Shown: in pieces, positions 13,788 to 55,764 of the stretch | How positions within the stretch are numbered: the stretch's first letter is position 1 | Layout of the letters: each line of letters opens with the position of its first letter | Assembly (NCBI RefSeq): GCF_021917145.1 | Contig: NC_061063.1 | Location: 9,131,102-9,195,101 of the forward strand | Reading direction: 5' to 3' | DNA length: 64,000 nt | From: Hypomesus transpacificus | Taxonomy: Eukaryota; Chordata; Actinopteri; Osmeriformes; Osmeridae | Made by a program: the position numbers and the translations under genes | Notes under the pieces: model-generated | Told to the model about the DNA's origin: nothing | What the model saw: only the letters and a program-made list of their open reading frames with translations | Databases searched by the model: none

Positions 13788-15522
13788 CTACAGCAGGCCT
13801 TGTCTCTTCAGATCCTCGTAGGTCTTCTTGTTGACCACATTTCCACTGGAGTCTTCGTACTCCTCCTGATAAAGCACACACACACAGGTGTTTAACTGGC
13901 TCAGCAGACCACTACTAGATAACAGCTTGGCTCCTCTCGTCATGTTACTCCCGACGTCGTGACCGAGCGGGCGCTACGTGCTGTTGTAAGGTCACTGTGT
14001 GAGCGCCCCTCCACTCACCTCTGTGTCCGGCTGCCATCTCTCTGACGCCTTCTGGGACTTCAGCTTGGCCCACACTGGTGTCAAAACACAAGACGTTGTC
14101 AGCGTTATGCAAATGACCATCTTATCCCTGAACCCCGACCATGCTAATCTAGCAACTACAGCACACTGTAATCACTGTAATGAAAAGAATTACTGTCAAT
14201 TACTGGCAATTATAAGTAGGTATTTTAACAGACAGCTCGCTCAACGTGTTGCTGAGACCGAGTCGTGGTACTTACAGGAGACGGCGTCCTCGATCTGGGT
14301 GACGTTGGCAAAGTGAGCCGTGTTGGGGATGCCCAGGCACCGCATGCCGTGGGCGTGACGCCATTCCTAAAAAGAAACAAAAGAAAGAGTGAACAACAGA
14401 CCCGGGAAGCGTGTCAACACTTTCTGCTTCCTGACGCCAGGATAAGGACTTCCTGAACAGAGAATCGCACGAGAGGAGGAGGAGGCACTGACATTTGTCT
14501 CAGACCACGTGAACAGGAAATACGTACGGCAAAGTGCCTCTGGAAGGCCTTGGGCCCTCTGTAGGTGTAGTTTCCACAGATCTCACAGTTGTAGTTGATG
14601 TTCAGGCCGTGGAGTTTGTACAACCAGTAGGGTATGGGCTGCGGAGAGGGACAGACACACCAAAGTCATCTACTGTCACCGAATGGAGATGAGCCTAAGA
14701 CGATTGTTTGGAGTTGATTCAATGTTTCGAGGAGCCAGTTCCGAGCGAGGCGCCGGACCTTGCCGTCCCAGCCCAGCGGTAGGTTCTTGGGGTTGTAGAT
14801 GATCTCGTTGTCCTCGTCCTCGCTCTCACTCTCGCTGAGCTGCTCCTCCTCCTCCTCCTCCCTCTCCTCCCCCGTCCTGGCCTGCTTCCTCTGGACGTTC
14901 TCGTGGGTCAGCTGCCTTTGCTCCTGAGGGGGGGTCACGCAAGCACACGTCAGCCGGACGCAGAACCACGCGGTACTGGCCGCAAATCAGAGGACCGTGT
15001 CGTATGCAGTGAAGTCAACCGGGAGATTATTCAGACAAAGGCACATCCAGCCGTCTTCACTCACCCCCAGGGTTTCCACATACTCATAAATCTGAGACTC
15101 CAGGAAGGCTATCTCTTTGTTGCGCTCGGTGTCTCTGCAGATAAGGGAACGTTTGAACATCATGGTGATGCATGTTGGGAAAAAGACACACTAAGCATTC
15201 TATGTGGGTGTGGGGTTAGGAGTACATACTTTTTGGGTCCTTTAGATTTGGGGTTCTTGGCAAACAGGGAGGGATCCAGGGACTCCAGGGATTTGCCCTT
15301 GGTGCTGAACAGCCGCTGAGCTCTCTCCTCCAAAGTTCTACGGGTCATAGATGTGACCAAAACATTTGCGGTGTTAGCCATAAGTCAAAACTTTCCCTGT
15401 CCATCGTTTGTCATGGTCCATACAGTGTCCAGTGACAATACGTACCCCCCACACTTCAGTCCCAGGGCCATGAGAGCAGACTTCAACCTGTCCAAACCCA
15501 GGGAGGCCAACTCCTACGAGAC

Positions 15523-15597
<75 letters not shown>

Positions 15598-17285
15598 GAG
15601 AGTGAGTGAGTGATACAGCTCATGGAGTCCGTGGAGTGGTGTGAGCCCCATATGGTGCCTTACCTCCCAGGAGGAGAAAGCAGAGAGGTCCAGATGGGCT
15701 CCGGCGTGGGTCAACGCGCTGCTCGTCTCTTTCTAAGGCACAGCGGGGGGGGGGGGGGGGGGGGGGGGGGGAGGCCCAGTTAGATTTCAACATATGGAGA
15801 TTCGACGGGCCGCGGGATCAGCATGGCTGGACCTCAGGACTCACCGGCCAGCCCGGGAACGTGCCGTTCTCCCACTTCTTCTCAAACTCGCCCAGGACTT
15901 TTCCGTAGAGCTCGTTCTGGTCCAGCAGGGGCTTGACACGCTCTGTGTAGTCCTGCAGGTACTCCAGCAGCATCTCCAGGTACCTGGAGGACACGCACAC
16001 CGTCAGACTGGCACAGCGCTCTGCAGGCCCACGCCGTCACACATCGGCAGTGGATGCAGCAACTTTGGCACTTACTTTTTGTACTCTGCATTCTTCCTGT
16101 CCTTGGAGATATCGAACAGTTGATCAAACGAGGACAGGTAGCTGATGTACTCCAGTTTCTGCAATTGAGAGAGAGAAGAGAGGTGAGAAAGATGGAGGGT
16201 CTATCACCATAGCCAAAACGGAGAGGCAAAGAAAGAAGACTGAGCTGCTTCTTACATCGGAACCCTTTAGGTTGGTGAACTTTAGGTAGCAGTCATGGAG
16301 ATCTAAGTAACGGCCGTAGCCTTCCTCATCTGTGAACTCCACCATGTCTGCAAATATAGATAAGAGATCCTTTTGACATCTGTCCACTTGTGCCACTCAT
16401 CGTGCTAGCATGTATTGCTGTGTTGCAGGATGTTTCATTACTCTGAGCCTCTTCTGTGGGGTTGTCTCTGGCCTTCACCAGCTCATCAAACTCCACCGAC
16501 ATGGGTACACAGATCTGTAACGACAACAACTTTCTCAGCAAAGCCTAAAAAAATATATAAATTGACAGACTAGGCGTAGCAATGACGAGCATGACATAGA
16601 TTCATATGAATTACCTCATTGGGATGTTTCCTGTGGAATTCCTTGATCTGTTTGAGTCTGTTGTAGAATTCGGCGAATTCGTTGGGTCCAGAAATGGCGT
16701 TTAGTTCATCCTTTCTCATTCTGTAATGAGATGTGACTTTCAGACTTCTGTAGTCGAACCATGCATGAGTGGCAAAACTCGCTACAATCAAATGACTTAC
16801 CCATCTTTGTCGTCATACGAGTCTCGGAGATTTTGGCTCACTTCCATGTATCTCTGCATGGGTGACAAACAAGTAACTTCAACACCGTATTTGCTGGTCA
16901 ATGACATGTTTCCTTAAAGTACAGTTGAGAAAAAACGTTAGCAGTTGTTACTTACATCCAACATCGCTCTGGTTCGATGATCTGAGTTAATCTGATCGCG
17001 TAACTGTATGGGGACAATAAAGAAACACGTGAATGCAACTTCTGTTGTAGTTGAACAGAAAATATGATTTATTGCATTTTTTGCTAAACTACTTTTACGG
17101 ACGCAGGTAGCTCTAGCTATCTGGTTAAAGCAACTAGTACTGTATCTTGTAAGAGCGAGCTAACTAGCTAGCTTCTGGTGCTACAATACCGTAGTTTTCT
17201 TATGCAACATTTCTTTTGTTTTGGCGTCCATAAGTCTCTCTTTCTCTTCATGGTAGCGCCGTTGTTGTTCTAGAATAGTTTCCAT
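13788..17285 (-). CDS. sf3a3: Splicing factor 3A subunit 3 (SF3a60)
   Basis: Seventeen coding exons in 3.5 kb: 17285-17190, 17003-16956, 16853-16801, 16720-16615, 16514-16442, 16347-16256, 16158-16076, 15983-15845, 15732-15664, 15513-15446, 15337-15230, 15134-15065, 14923-14759, 14638-14528, 14366-14276, 14074-14019 and 13865-13788. All junctions keep frame and the sum is 501 residues, the same as human SF3A3. The N-terminus ([20 protein letters not shown]) is the SF3A1/SF3A2-contacting helical region. A SAP-like segment lies around residues 240-290 and an acidic [16 protein letters not shown] stretch before residue 390. A matrin-type C2H2 zinc finger uses C408, C411, H425 and H431. SF3a is part of the U2 snRNP and is needed for branch-site recognition and prespliceosome assembly in the nucleus. 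The introns are very short, as low as 94-150 bases. Confidence 0.98.
15531..15590. repeat. (AG)30 in sf3a3 intron 9
   Basis: Sixty uninterrupted bases of AG on the plus strand. On the sf3a3 sense strand this is a CT tract ending about 18 bases before the exon 10 acceptor, so it forms the polypyrimidine tract of that intron. Confidence 0.97.
15745..15771. repeat. G27 homopolymer in sf3a3 intron 8
   Basis: A run of 27 G (C on the sf3a3 sense strand) sits 13 bases upstream of the exon 9 acceptor in a 112-base intron. The exact length may be an assembly estimate. Confidence 0.95.
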
Positions 17286-17880
17286 GGTTGTAATCTAACA
17301 GCCAAATTCCGAAATAATTCGAATTTGAAGCAGAAGATAACAGAAAACTAATAACTGCGGCACAGTTTGTTTTCAATGGCGCATGTTAGCTACGTTGTAG
17401 AGGAAGTGGTTTCGCGCACTCCTTTGGGTCCGCTTCTTCTTCCCAGGGAAACATGTACAAAACATCATGTTCCGTGTGAACTTAGTTCTGCGTTAAAATA
17501 AGACGCCGCAAATAGTTTCAGATCGGTTTTCTGATGCGACGAGACGTAACCTAATGACAGACCCCTTTGCCATACATACGTTTAGCAATTATTCGACCTT
17601 CACGCTAAAATGTTTGAAATACAGTTCTTTACTGCATAATTTCATTAAAGCTGGTGTTAGATTAACTGGTTAAGAAAAGCTGTCTGATGTTCTGAAGTAG
17701 GCTCGTCCATGATTAAACACGATTCATGTGCATTTTAGATCCTTAACATTTTATTTAAACTCGTTCATAGAGTCTGAGAAGAAAGAAGAACGCAGCAAAC
17801 TATTTTTATGAGACATGCTTTATCTATACGGCACCACTCGCGCGCACTCGCGTAGAGCGCGCACAGAGGCGGTCTAGCAG
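17286..17880. promoter_or_regulatory. Divergent promoter region between sf3a3 and ube2e2
   Basis: About 600 bases separate the sf3a3 start codon from the candidate first exon of ube2e2, which is transcribed the other way. Both ends look promoter-like. An ETS-type AGGAAGTGG sits at 17401-17409 near sf3a3. A CpG-dense, GCGC-rich cluster lies at 17830-17875 next to ube2e2. No TATA box is evident. The role is inferred from gene orientation. Confidence 0.5.
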
Positions 17881-18019
17881 TCTACATTCTCGCAGTTGCA
17901 GAGCGGAGAACCGAAGGGAACAGGGAACCAGAACAAACGGCCCAGAATTCACGGAATACACTTCGGGAGGTGATAGCACGTTTGTTTGTATCGCCTACCG
18001 CGTGTCAAATATTCGGAAG
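17880..18019 (+). other. ube2e2: Candidate 5' untranslated first exon of ube2e2
   Basis: GC-rich sequence without a conserved reading frame ends at a strong donor (ATTCGGAAG|GTATGT) after 18019. The next acceptor in phase with the gene ends at 19380, ten bases before the ube2e2 ATG. The transcription start is not determined. Confidence 0.5.
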
Positions 18020-19259
18020 GTATGTTTACTTTTCTTGTAATTTGTAAGTGTAGATCGAAAGTAATGGCTAAAGAGTCGATGCCCCGAGAGAACGTTATCC
18101 TCATAGACTCTATGATAGAGGGGGTGTCGGGGTAGATCATTCAGTCTTTGTGCGGTGACGAGGTGGTCACCAAAGGCTTTCAGTAAGATCAAACCATATA
18201 GAGCGAACGATTTTCTGGGCTTTATCCTCTTGGTGTGATTCATTTGGACTTTATTTGGATTTGGTTAGAACCTAATCTGTTTCGCTCTTCGCAGAGACCC
18301 ATAGCAGGGTTCTCCGGTTACCTCCGGGGTGCTGAATTTTAGGCCTCTTTCAATTATGGGTGCAAGGGAACCGTACGGCTGTTCTGCCATAAACGCAGGC
18401 TGGGATTATACATTTTGACAGCTCCGCGTGACGAGAGATTATTTACACTATAAACGAAACACAACATGCCCACATTGTTGTTAAACGCAGATTTTACCGC
18501 CTTAACTTTCTGACAGTTGTTTTTATAACATCTTGTCCTTGACTGGCGAGTTTGGTTACGAAGTAGCCTAACTACTGGATGTTGCTGCAACATTTTGATC
18601 ATGTCTCCCCGATATTTAGTTAACCAAAACTGTGATAAAATAATAAGCAATTAGTATACCCGAATGATGTCGGAAAACGAAACGCATGCTAATTATTTAG
18701 GCTAACTCACTATCGCAGATATCTTGATTCATAGATAGATATGTATTTTTGCAAACTCGTGTAAAACTGCTTTTTTTGCTGTTAAAGACTAAGGAATGCG
18801 CCTTCCCATTTCCGCCCAAATCGTGTTGACCACTGTAAACCGTCACCCGTTGGCTACGTATAAACACATCGTTTTCTTTTAACAACCCCGAATACAATTT
18901 AGCAGTTCACCTTGCGGATCATTGATGAGGTAATTTAATTTCCCCAACGTCACCTTTCAGACTGGGCTTTGATTATGTAGCTTTGTGTAGAGGTGCCCAT
19001 GGGGATACTGCACCTTGTTTAGTAAGATGACCTTTTCAGAGTCTATGAGGGAAGCCAGATTCATTATAGTTGGCTCTGTTTAGTGTTTTCCTGTCCTTCC
19101 AACAGATTAGCCCCCCCCCCCCCCCAGGAGACCGACATCTGGAGGTAATAGTTAGGCTGCCCAGGTCAAAGAACCTGATTGTTGTTGCAAACCTTCCACT
19201 GGCAACAGTGTGTGCGCTCATCTACGTTTGTGTGCTTTGTGTCTTCCTGTGTCGGTGCG

Positions 19260-19380
19260 CGTGTAACCACACCTGTGTGTGTGCATCTGTGTGTGTGCCC
19301 CTGTGTGTGTGTACCCCTGTGTGTGTGCCCCTGTGTGTGTGCCCCTGTGTGTGTGTGGCCTGTGTGTGTGTGTGTTGCAG
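19260..19380 (+). repeat. (GTGTGTGCCCCT)n tract running into the ube2e2 acceptor
   Basis: A 10-14 base unit of TGTGTG plus CCCC or CCTG is repeated to the AG at 19380. The last 20 bases before the AG are GT repeats, not a pyrimidine tract. Confidence 0.9.
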
Positions 19381-19390
19381 CAGAGCCAGG

Positions 19391-44263
<24,873 letters not shown>

Positions 44264-47160
44264 ACGCCCCGGACACCACACTTTGGACCCCCCCCCACAC
44301 ACACACACACACACCTTTACACACACACACACACACACACACACCAACTCTCCCCTCTCCTCCTTAAATCCATGGAAGCACACACAGGCCCCAGGAGACT
44401 CCCCACCTCAGAAAAAGAAAAAAAACGAACTGTTATTTGTTCCATGCTGACTTGAAAGCTTCTTTTTTATACAAAGAGTCTATTGGGGAATTGTATTTTC
44501 CAATACACTGAATGTTGATATGGTCATGAAAAGCTTTAATACTGTTGTTGTTATTGTTGATGTTGTTGTTAATTGTTAATTCCTCTTGTTTCATTACCTT
44601 GTTAACCTCCCTTGTCGTTTTCACTTGAGTAAGTCCCACCCAGTCCTCTGACCTAAGAGACGGGAGTGCTGACTAGGGTACATGGTTTATTTGTTTGAGA
44701 GCTCATCTTCTGTTAGTGCATGGCAGCAGGTTGACTATCCATTCAGCGGACATTCCCCTATAATGAATCTTGTGATTATTTTGCCCTAGAAAGTATTGAC
44801 GTGGAATGACTCAGCCCCGTCCATTAAAACAACATGGTCAATGTAACTGAGCTGGCTCATCACCACCTATGGTGAGAGCTTTTTTTTTTTTTTGCTTGTA
44901 CATTTGCCTTGTGAGAATACATACTCATCAAATACTCAATTAAACACTGCCTGTAATGTGAATATGACTGATATCTCTGTCGTATTATCTTATACGTTTG
45001 TAGTCACTACTGGATTGACTGTTTCGTTCCTCATTGCGGTGTCACATTTGTGTTTTCTCTCCTTTTTGAATGAGCTCATCTAATATCAGCACAAAGACCT
45101 AACACTGACCCCAGCTTCCTGGAGAAATCGCTCTCACTCACCACAAACAACAGAATGATTCAGAAGGTGATTGGTTACCTGAACAGAACCCGCTGTGGTC
45201 TAAGAAAAGGCTGTCTGTCGTCCTCTCCAGTGGGCTACAGATGACAGAGCCTCACTTTTCCCTCAGTTTTGTCATCACAATCAAAAAACGTGCTTTGCAA
45301 TCCACAATTACAACCCAGACATTCGGGATGATTTGTGATGTTGTTATTCCACGTAATAGGTTGAAAGGTCTTCCATCAAGGCCCTTTTCCCACTTGTGTG
45401 CACAGTGAAAGCTGCATTCAATTTCAGATCTATTATGGCACAGCTCCCCCTGTTTATGCTCCAGTTCCTCTGAAGGTCTTTGACTGCTGACTCGCTGTTT
45501 CAGAAGCAGAACTCCACTGAATGCTCAAGTGTCAAAACAAAGATGTTGATAAAAGAAATGAAACTTGGGATTTATTCACTGACTTGCCTAGCCACTGTAA
45601 GTCAGTGGGATACACTATCCCTTAACTCCACTACTCCTGAGAGTCCAACCACCCAGTGTCCAGCATTCCTGTCTGGAACCATACCCTCCGCAACGGGACG
45701 CAAACATCCCTTCGAATCTTGATGTCTGGGCAGACACTTTGGCCCCTAATGTTTTACAGGTTTGCCACAAAAGGGTTTGTAGAGGAATCTGGGTTCATGC
45801 TAAGATTGTGAAATACAAATAAGATATAATATTTATATATTTATAATATAAACAATGGGAGAAGGGGAGACATCTCGTTTTTGAGCTGTGCCTCATTCCG
45901 GCTGCTGTTGACTTGGAAGATTGTCTGGCGAATCATGAGGCTGTCCTGTTTTTGCATCCCGAATGATGACTATAACCCATATCTTGGGTCCTCCTCCTTT
46001 TTGTGCCTTTCACCTAAACCAGTTTCAACACACCATGTGTCCTCTGCACAGAACTCATGCCTGTCCTTTTAAGTAGGTGGCAGCAGTGATAGCTGGTCCA
46101 CTGATGAGAATGTGCAATCTCTTATGGTCATCGTAGTGGGCTTCCATATTCTATTATGTGAGTGAATGTTTATGGTTGGGTGTAGTTGAGGCCCCTCACT
46201 ATTAATAGGCGAAGCTGCAAAGTGGAGCAAGACCCGTGGAGTTAATTATGGTTGACAGGCATGGGGAATCCTCCCCCACAGGGAAAGAATGATAATTGTT
46301 TTGGTGCTTCTGAATACTCTCCCTCACCCAGTTGCTCAGGCTTTCCTTCACACCTCCTCGTCCCTGCCTGGAACATTCCGGTCTGAATACATAGTAAGGT
46401 GGTTTCAAATCAAACTCAAATATGGTTCCTGGTCTTGCTTTTGCGATGAGTTTATTGGTTGGAAAGGAAACAACTGTTTAAAGGTTATACAGTGACATAG
46501 TGTACTGACAAGCAGATAATAATTGATGGTTAAATGATTACATACCATCACTTGATAAGGTCACAGTTTGTCAACCCCTCATGAGGCAGCAGGCTGGAGA
46601 TAACTGGAGGAAGTTGAGTTCGAGAAGGGGAAGTGGAGGAGGTGGGGATTGATTAAATCTGTACAGTGTGGGAACATGGTACAGTGATATCACTTAATAA
46701 TGGCAAGGTGTTTAGTACAGTCAGACAATACAACGCCGGTTCGTGTCGTTTGAGGGCATATATGACCCAAGAAGCACACTCTCATCACAGACACCAAATA
46801 AATAACACGATCACCGTGTCAGTAGCCTATAAAGTTGACAGTCAAATATGCCTGCGGCATTTGTAATGGCCATAACTACTGCTCACACAATATATACAAT
46901 TTGCTAAACTTTAATATGGACATCGACGAGTCTGACTGTTGTGCCTTAGAATCATAGCCTGAAAGATAAGACGGATTAACTATATTGGCAAGATGCACAA
47001 TGGTCTCTTACGGTAAAGAAAATTGAGAGTGTATGTATTCATTTCACGGCTAGGTAAAAACATATCTCAATAACTTTATAGTTTGTGATTCTTTACTCGG
47101 CACTGTTCTCAACTTGGCATTGTCATTTGAGTGTGCCCCACTGACTCCATTGCCCTGAAT
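44264..47160. other. ube2e2 3' UTR and intergenic space to ube2e1
   Basis: The ube2e2 3' UTR begins with AC-rich repeats (44286-44343). An ATTAAA at 44823-44828 is a weak candidate polyadenylation signal. The remaining sequence has no recognised gene or repeat family. Confidence 0.5.
44823..44828 (+). promoter_or_regulatory. ube2e2: Candidate polyadenylation signal of ube2e2
   Basis: ATTAAA 560 bases after the stop codon. UBE2E transcripts can have long 3' UTRs, so a more distal site is equally possible. Confidence 0.3.
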
Positions 47161-47252
47161 TGCTTCGTCTGCTGTTGCACCAGCACTTCCGCTCCGCGAG
47201 AGGCGAAAGGCACGCGTCCAGGCGACGGAGGCACTCACAGACACAAAGAAAG
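47161..47252 (+). other. ube2e1: Candidate 5' untranslated first exon of ube2e1
   Basis: A locally CpG-rich stretch (CCGCTCCGCGAGAGGCG and CACGCGTCCAGGCGACGG) ends with a donor, ACACAAAGAAAG|GTATCT, after 47252. A possible acceptor (CTTCTTTTCCCCATTGGAG) ends at 48107, just before the ube2e1 ATG. No frame conservation is seen. Confidence 0.4.
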
Positions 47253-48113
47253 GTATCTAACACTAAATGTTTTACTAACATTGGAAAATATGTTGCAATT
47301 GTATGATACTTGGTGCATCCAGTCGATATTCCGGTCAATACTCTGTGCCTATGGCCGTCGGTGAGGAAATTAAGAAATTGCTCCATCCCAAGACTGGCTG
47401 GACCGAGATCAGCTGCGTATCGAGGGATATAATTCAACTAAAATCTAATTGTTCCGGATATGGATCTGATACACAACTGTATTTGACGTCTGAATATTAT
47501 TTAACTACTGCCAGAAAAGCCTATCATACGATCAAAGTGAAAGTTTCTTTAGTGCTCATGTTCGGTGGAAGTGAAGGGTTTCCCAAACAAATGCGACATC
47601 GCCCTATCGATTATCATTTTCCGTTTTTGAGATGGTTAGCTTATTCAATTAATCGGTGGGAAAGTGACACGTATCCATTAGTTCTTAATTCACAAGATGA
47701 GTGTATACATTTTACAACAAAAGCTGAGTAGGCAATGCTTTGTTGCAGCCCTGCCCAGCTAAATAACGCTTCAGTGCAAACATTAGCGTGGAGTCAGTAA
47801 TCTGCCTTGAAGTCTTATGAAAGAGCGAATGCTTTTGTGATAAGCAGGATAAGTTAGAATTTAAATATTTGTCCTCCTTGATCAAGTAGCACATAACCAA
47901 TGGACTTGGTAAGCCCTCCGGTTTCTGGGATATTAGTTCAGGCTACATATGGTTAAACAAACAGCTAAAGGTCACCGTTGCACGGCCGGTTATTGACTCA
48001 ATTTAGCCTTATTGGAAAAGATACACTTTTACATTTGTGAGCAGGTGCAAAAACGGTGTTTGATTTGTTGTTTCTGGATGCATCTTGTCTTCTTTTCCCC
48101 ATTGGAGATCGGT

Positions 48114-54621
<6,508 letters not shown>

Positions 54622-55037
54622 TCCCAGGAGAATGCAAGACATCATCACGGTAGAGCATCAGAAAAAACAAGCTGCCTCTTGGACGACTCTGGGGGGAGGG
54701 GGGGAGGGGGGAGGGAGGGAGAAGGGGGGGGAGGGAGAAGGGGGGTCAGAAGGGGAGGGCGGTGGGTGTGAGGGAAGGATTGAGTGATTAATTTTTATCT
54801 TGGAACTGAAGTCTTATCTCTTGATATTTTTGTTGATTGTGTTTTAAGTTATCTCTGCCCATCTGTAATCAAGATTTGGCAATAATGTACCATATTGTGC
54901 GTTTCTTTTTTTTGTAAATGAATTCATTTTTAGCTTGTGCTTGGAAACAAAATAATCTAGTCTGACTGCTTGTTTAAGGTGTTGCAGCATGATTCCCTGA
55001 GTTTCAAATGTCATGTTAATGTGGATTTTTCACTGAT

Positions 55038-55043
55038 ATTAAA
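55038..55043 (+). promoter_or_regulatory. ube2e1: Candidate ube2e1 polyadenylation signal
   Basis: ATTAAA about 420 bases after the ube2e1 stop codon. An AATAAA near 55468 is an alternative. The gene converges on nkiras1, whose stop is at 55765. Confidence 0.4.
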
Positions 55044-55353
55044 GTTAGTTGATGTAAACTGCCTTGGCTTCTTGAATGACTAGATTGCTCTTAAATGCTG
55101 CATCAGGAAAAATCAGCTCTAAGTTCAGTCTAAAATGATTGGCTGTCAAACCTCTTTTATAATATTCTTATGAAAAGCAGGTATACACATTGCATGTGTG
55201 TTAAGATATTGTTCATTGTTCTCAAGCTCTAAACCAGAAGCCAGCATTCATGGTACTGTGTATCACACTGTTCAACTGATTTACATTAGGAAAACTTGAG
55301 GGATATAGCATGTGGAAAGATCTAGACAACACAGCCAGTAGCAGCACATCACA

Positions 55354-55359
55354 TTTATT
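55354..55359 (-). promoter_or_regulatory. nkiras1: Candidate nkiras1 polyadenylation signal
   Basis: TTTATT on the plus strand (AATAAA on minus) about 400 bases downstream of the nkiras1 stop codon. If both this and the distal ube2e1 site are used, the two convergent 3' UTRs would overlap. Confidence 0.35.
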
Positions 55360-55764
55360 AGGCTCCCAAGGAGATATTCACTCCGAGACATTTCATTCAA
55401 GCACAATTGTATTCTACGTTTACATTGTTCCTATCTTCTAGGAATGTAATTTTAGTAAAGTGACAAAAATAAATTAGGTATAAAATAAATAATTTTCTCA
55501 ACACTTGAGCTAAATGTTAGAGAACCATTTAGACAAATTACAGACTAACAGGTTACAGCCAAACATCAAAGCAGTAGGATTCTTATTGCTGTGTGGTTAC
55601 GCTTGGTATACTAGGTAGTATTACACCTCTAATTTAAAGGCATTTGAGATGGACAGACTTGAGATATGGATGCAAGTGTGAGACTCGGGCCCTCCCGTCC
55701 GTTTGGTTAGCACCATGTCCGGAAACTGAACCGTATCCATAGCAGCAGGCACCTGCCTTCTGGT

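Noticed and set aside
48012-48113. Upstream in-frame ATG extending ube2e1
   Set aside because: The added 34 residues are not family-like and include a probable acceptor site. The start at 48114 gives the exact human length and N-terminus.
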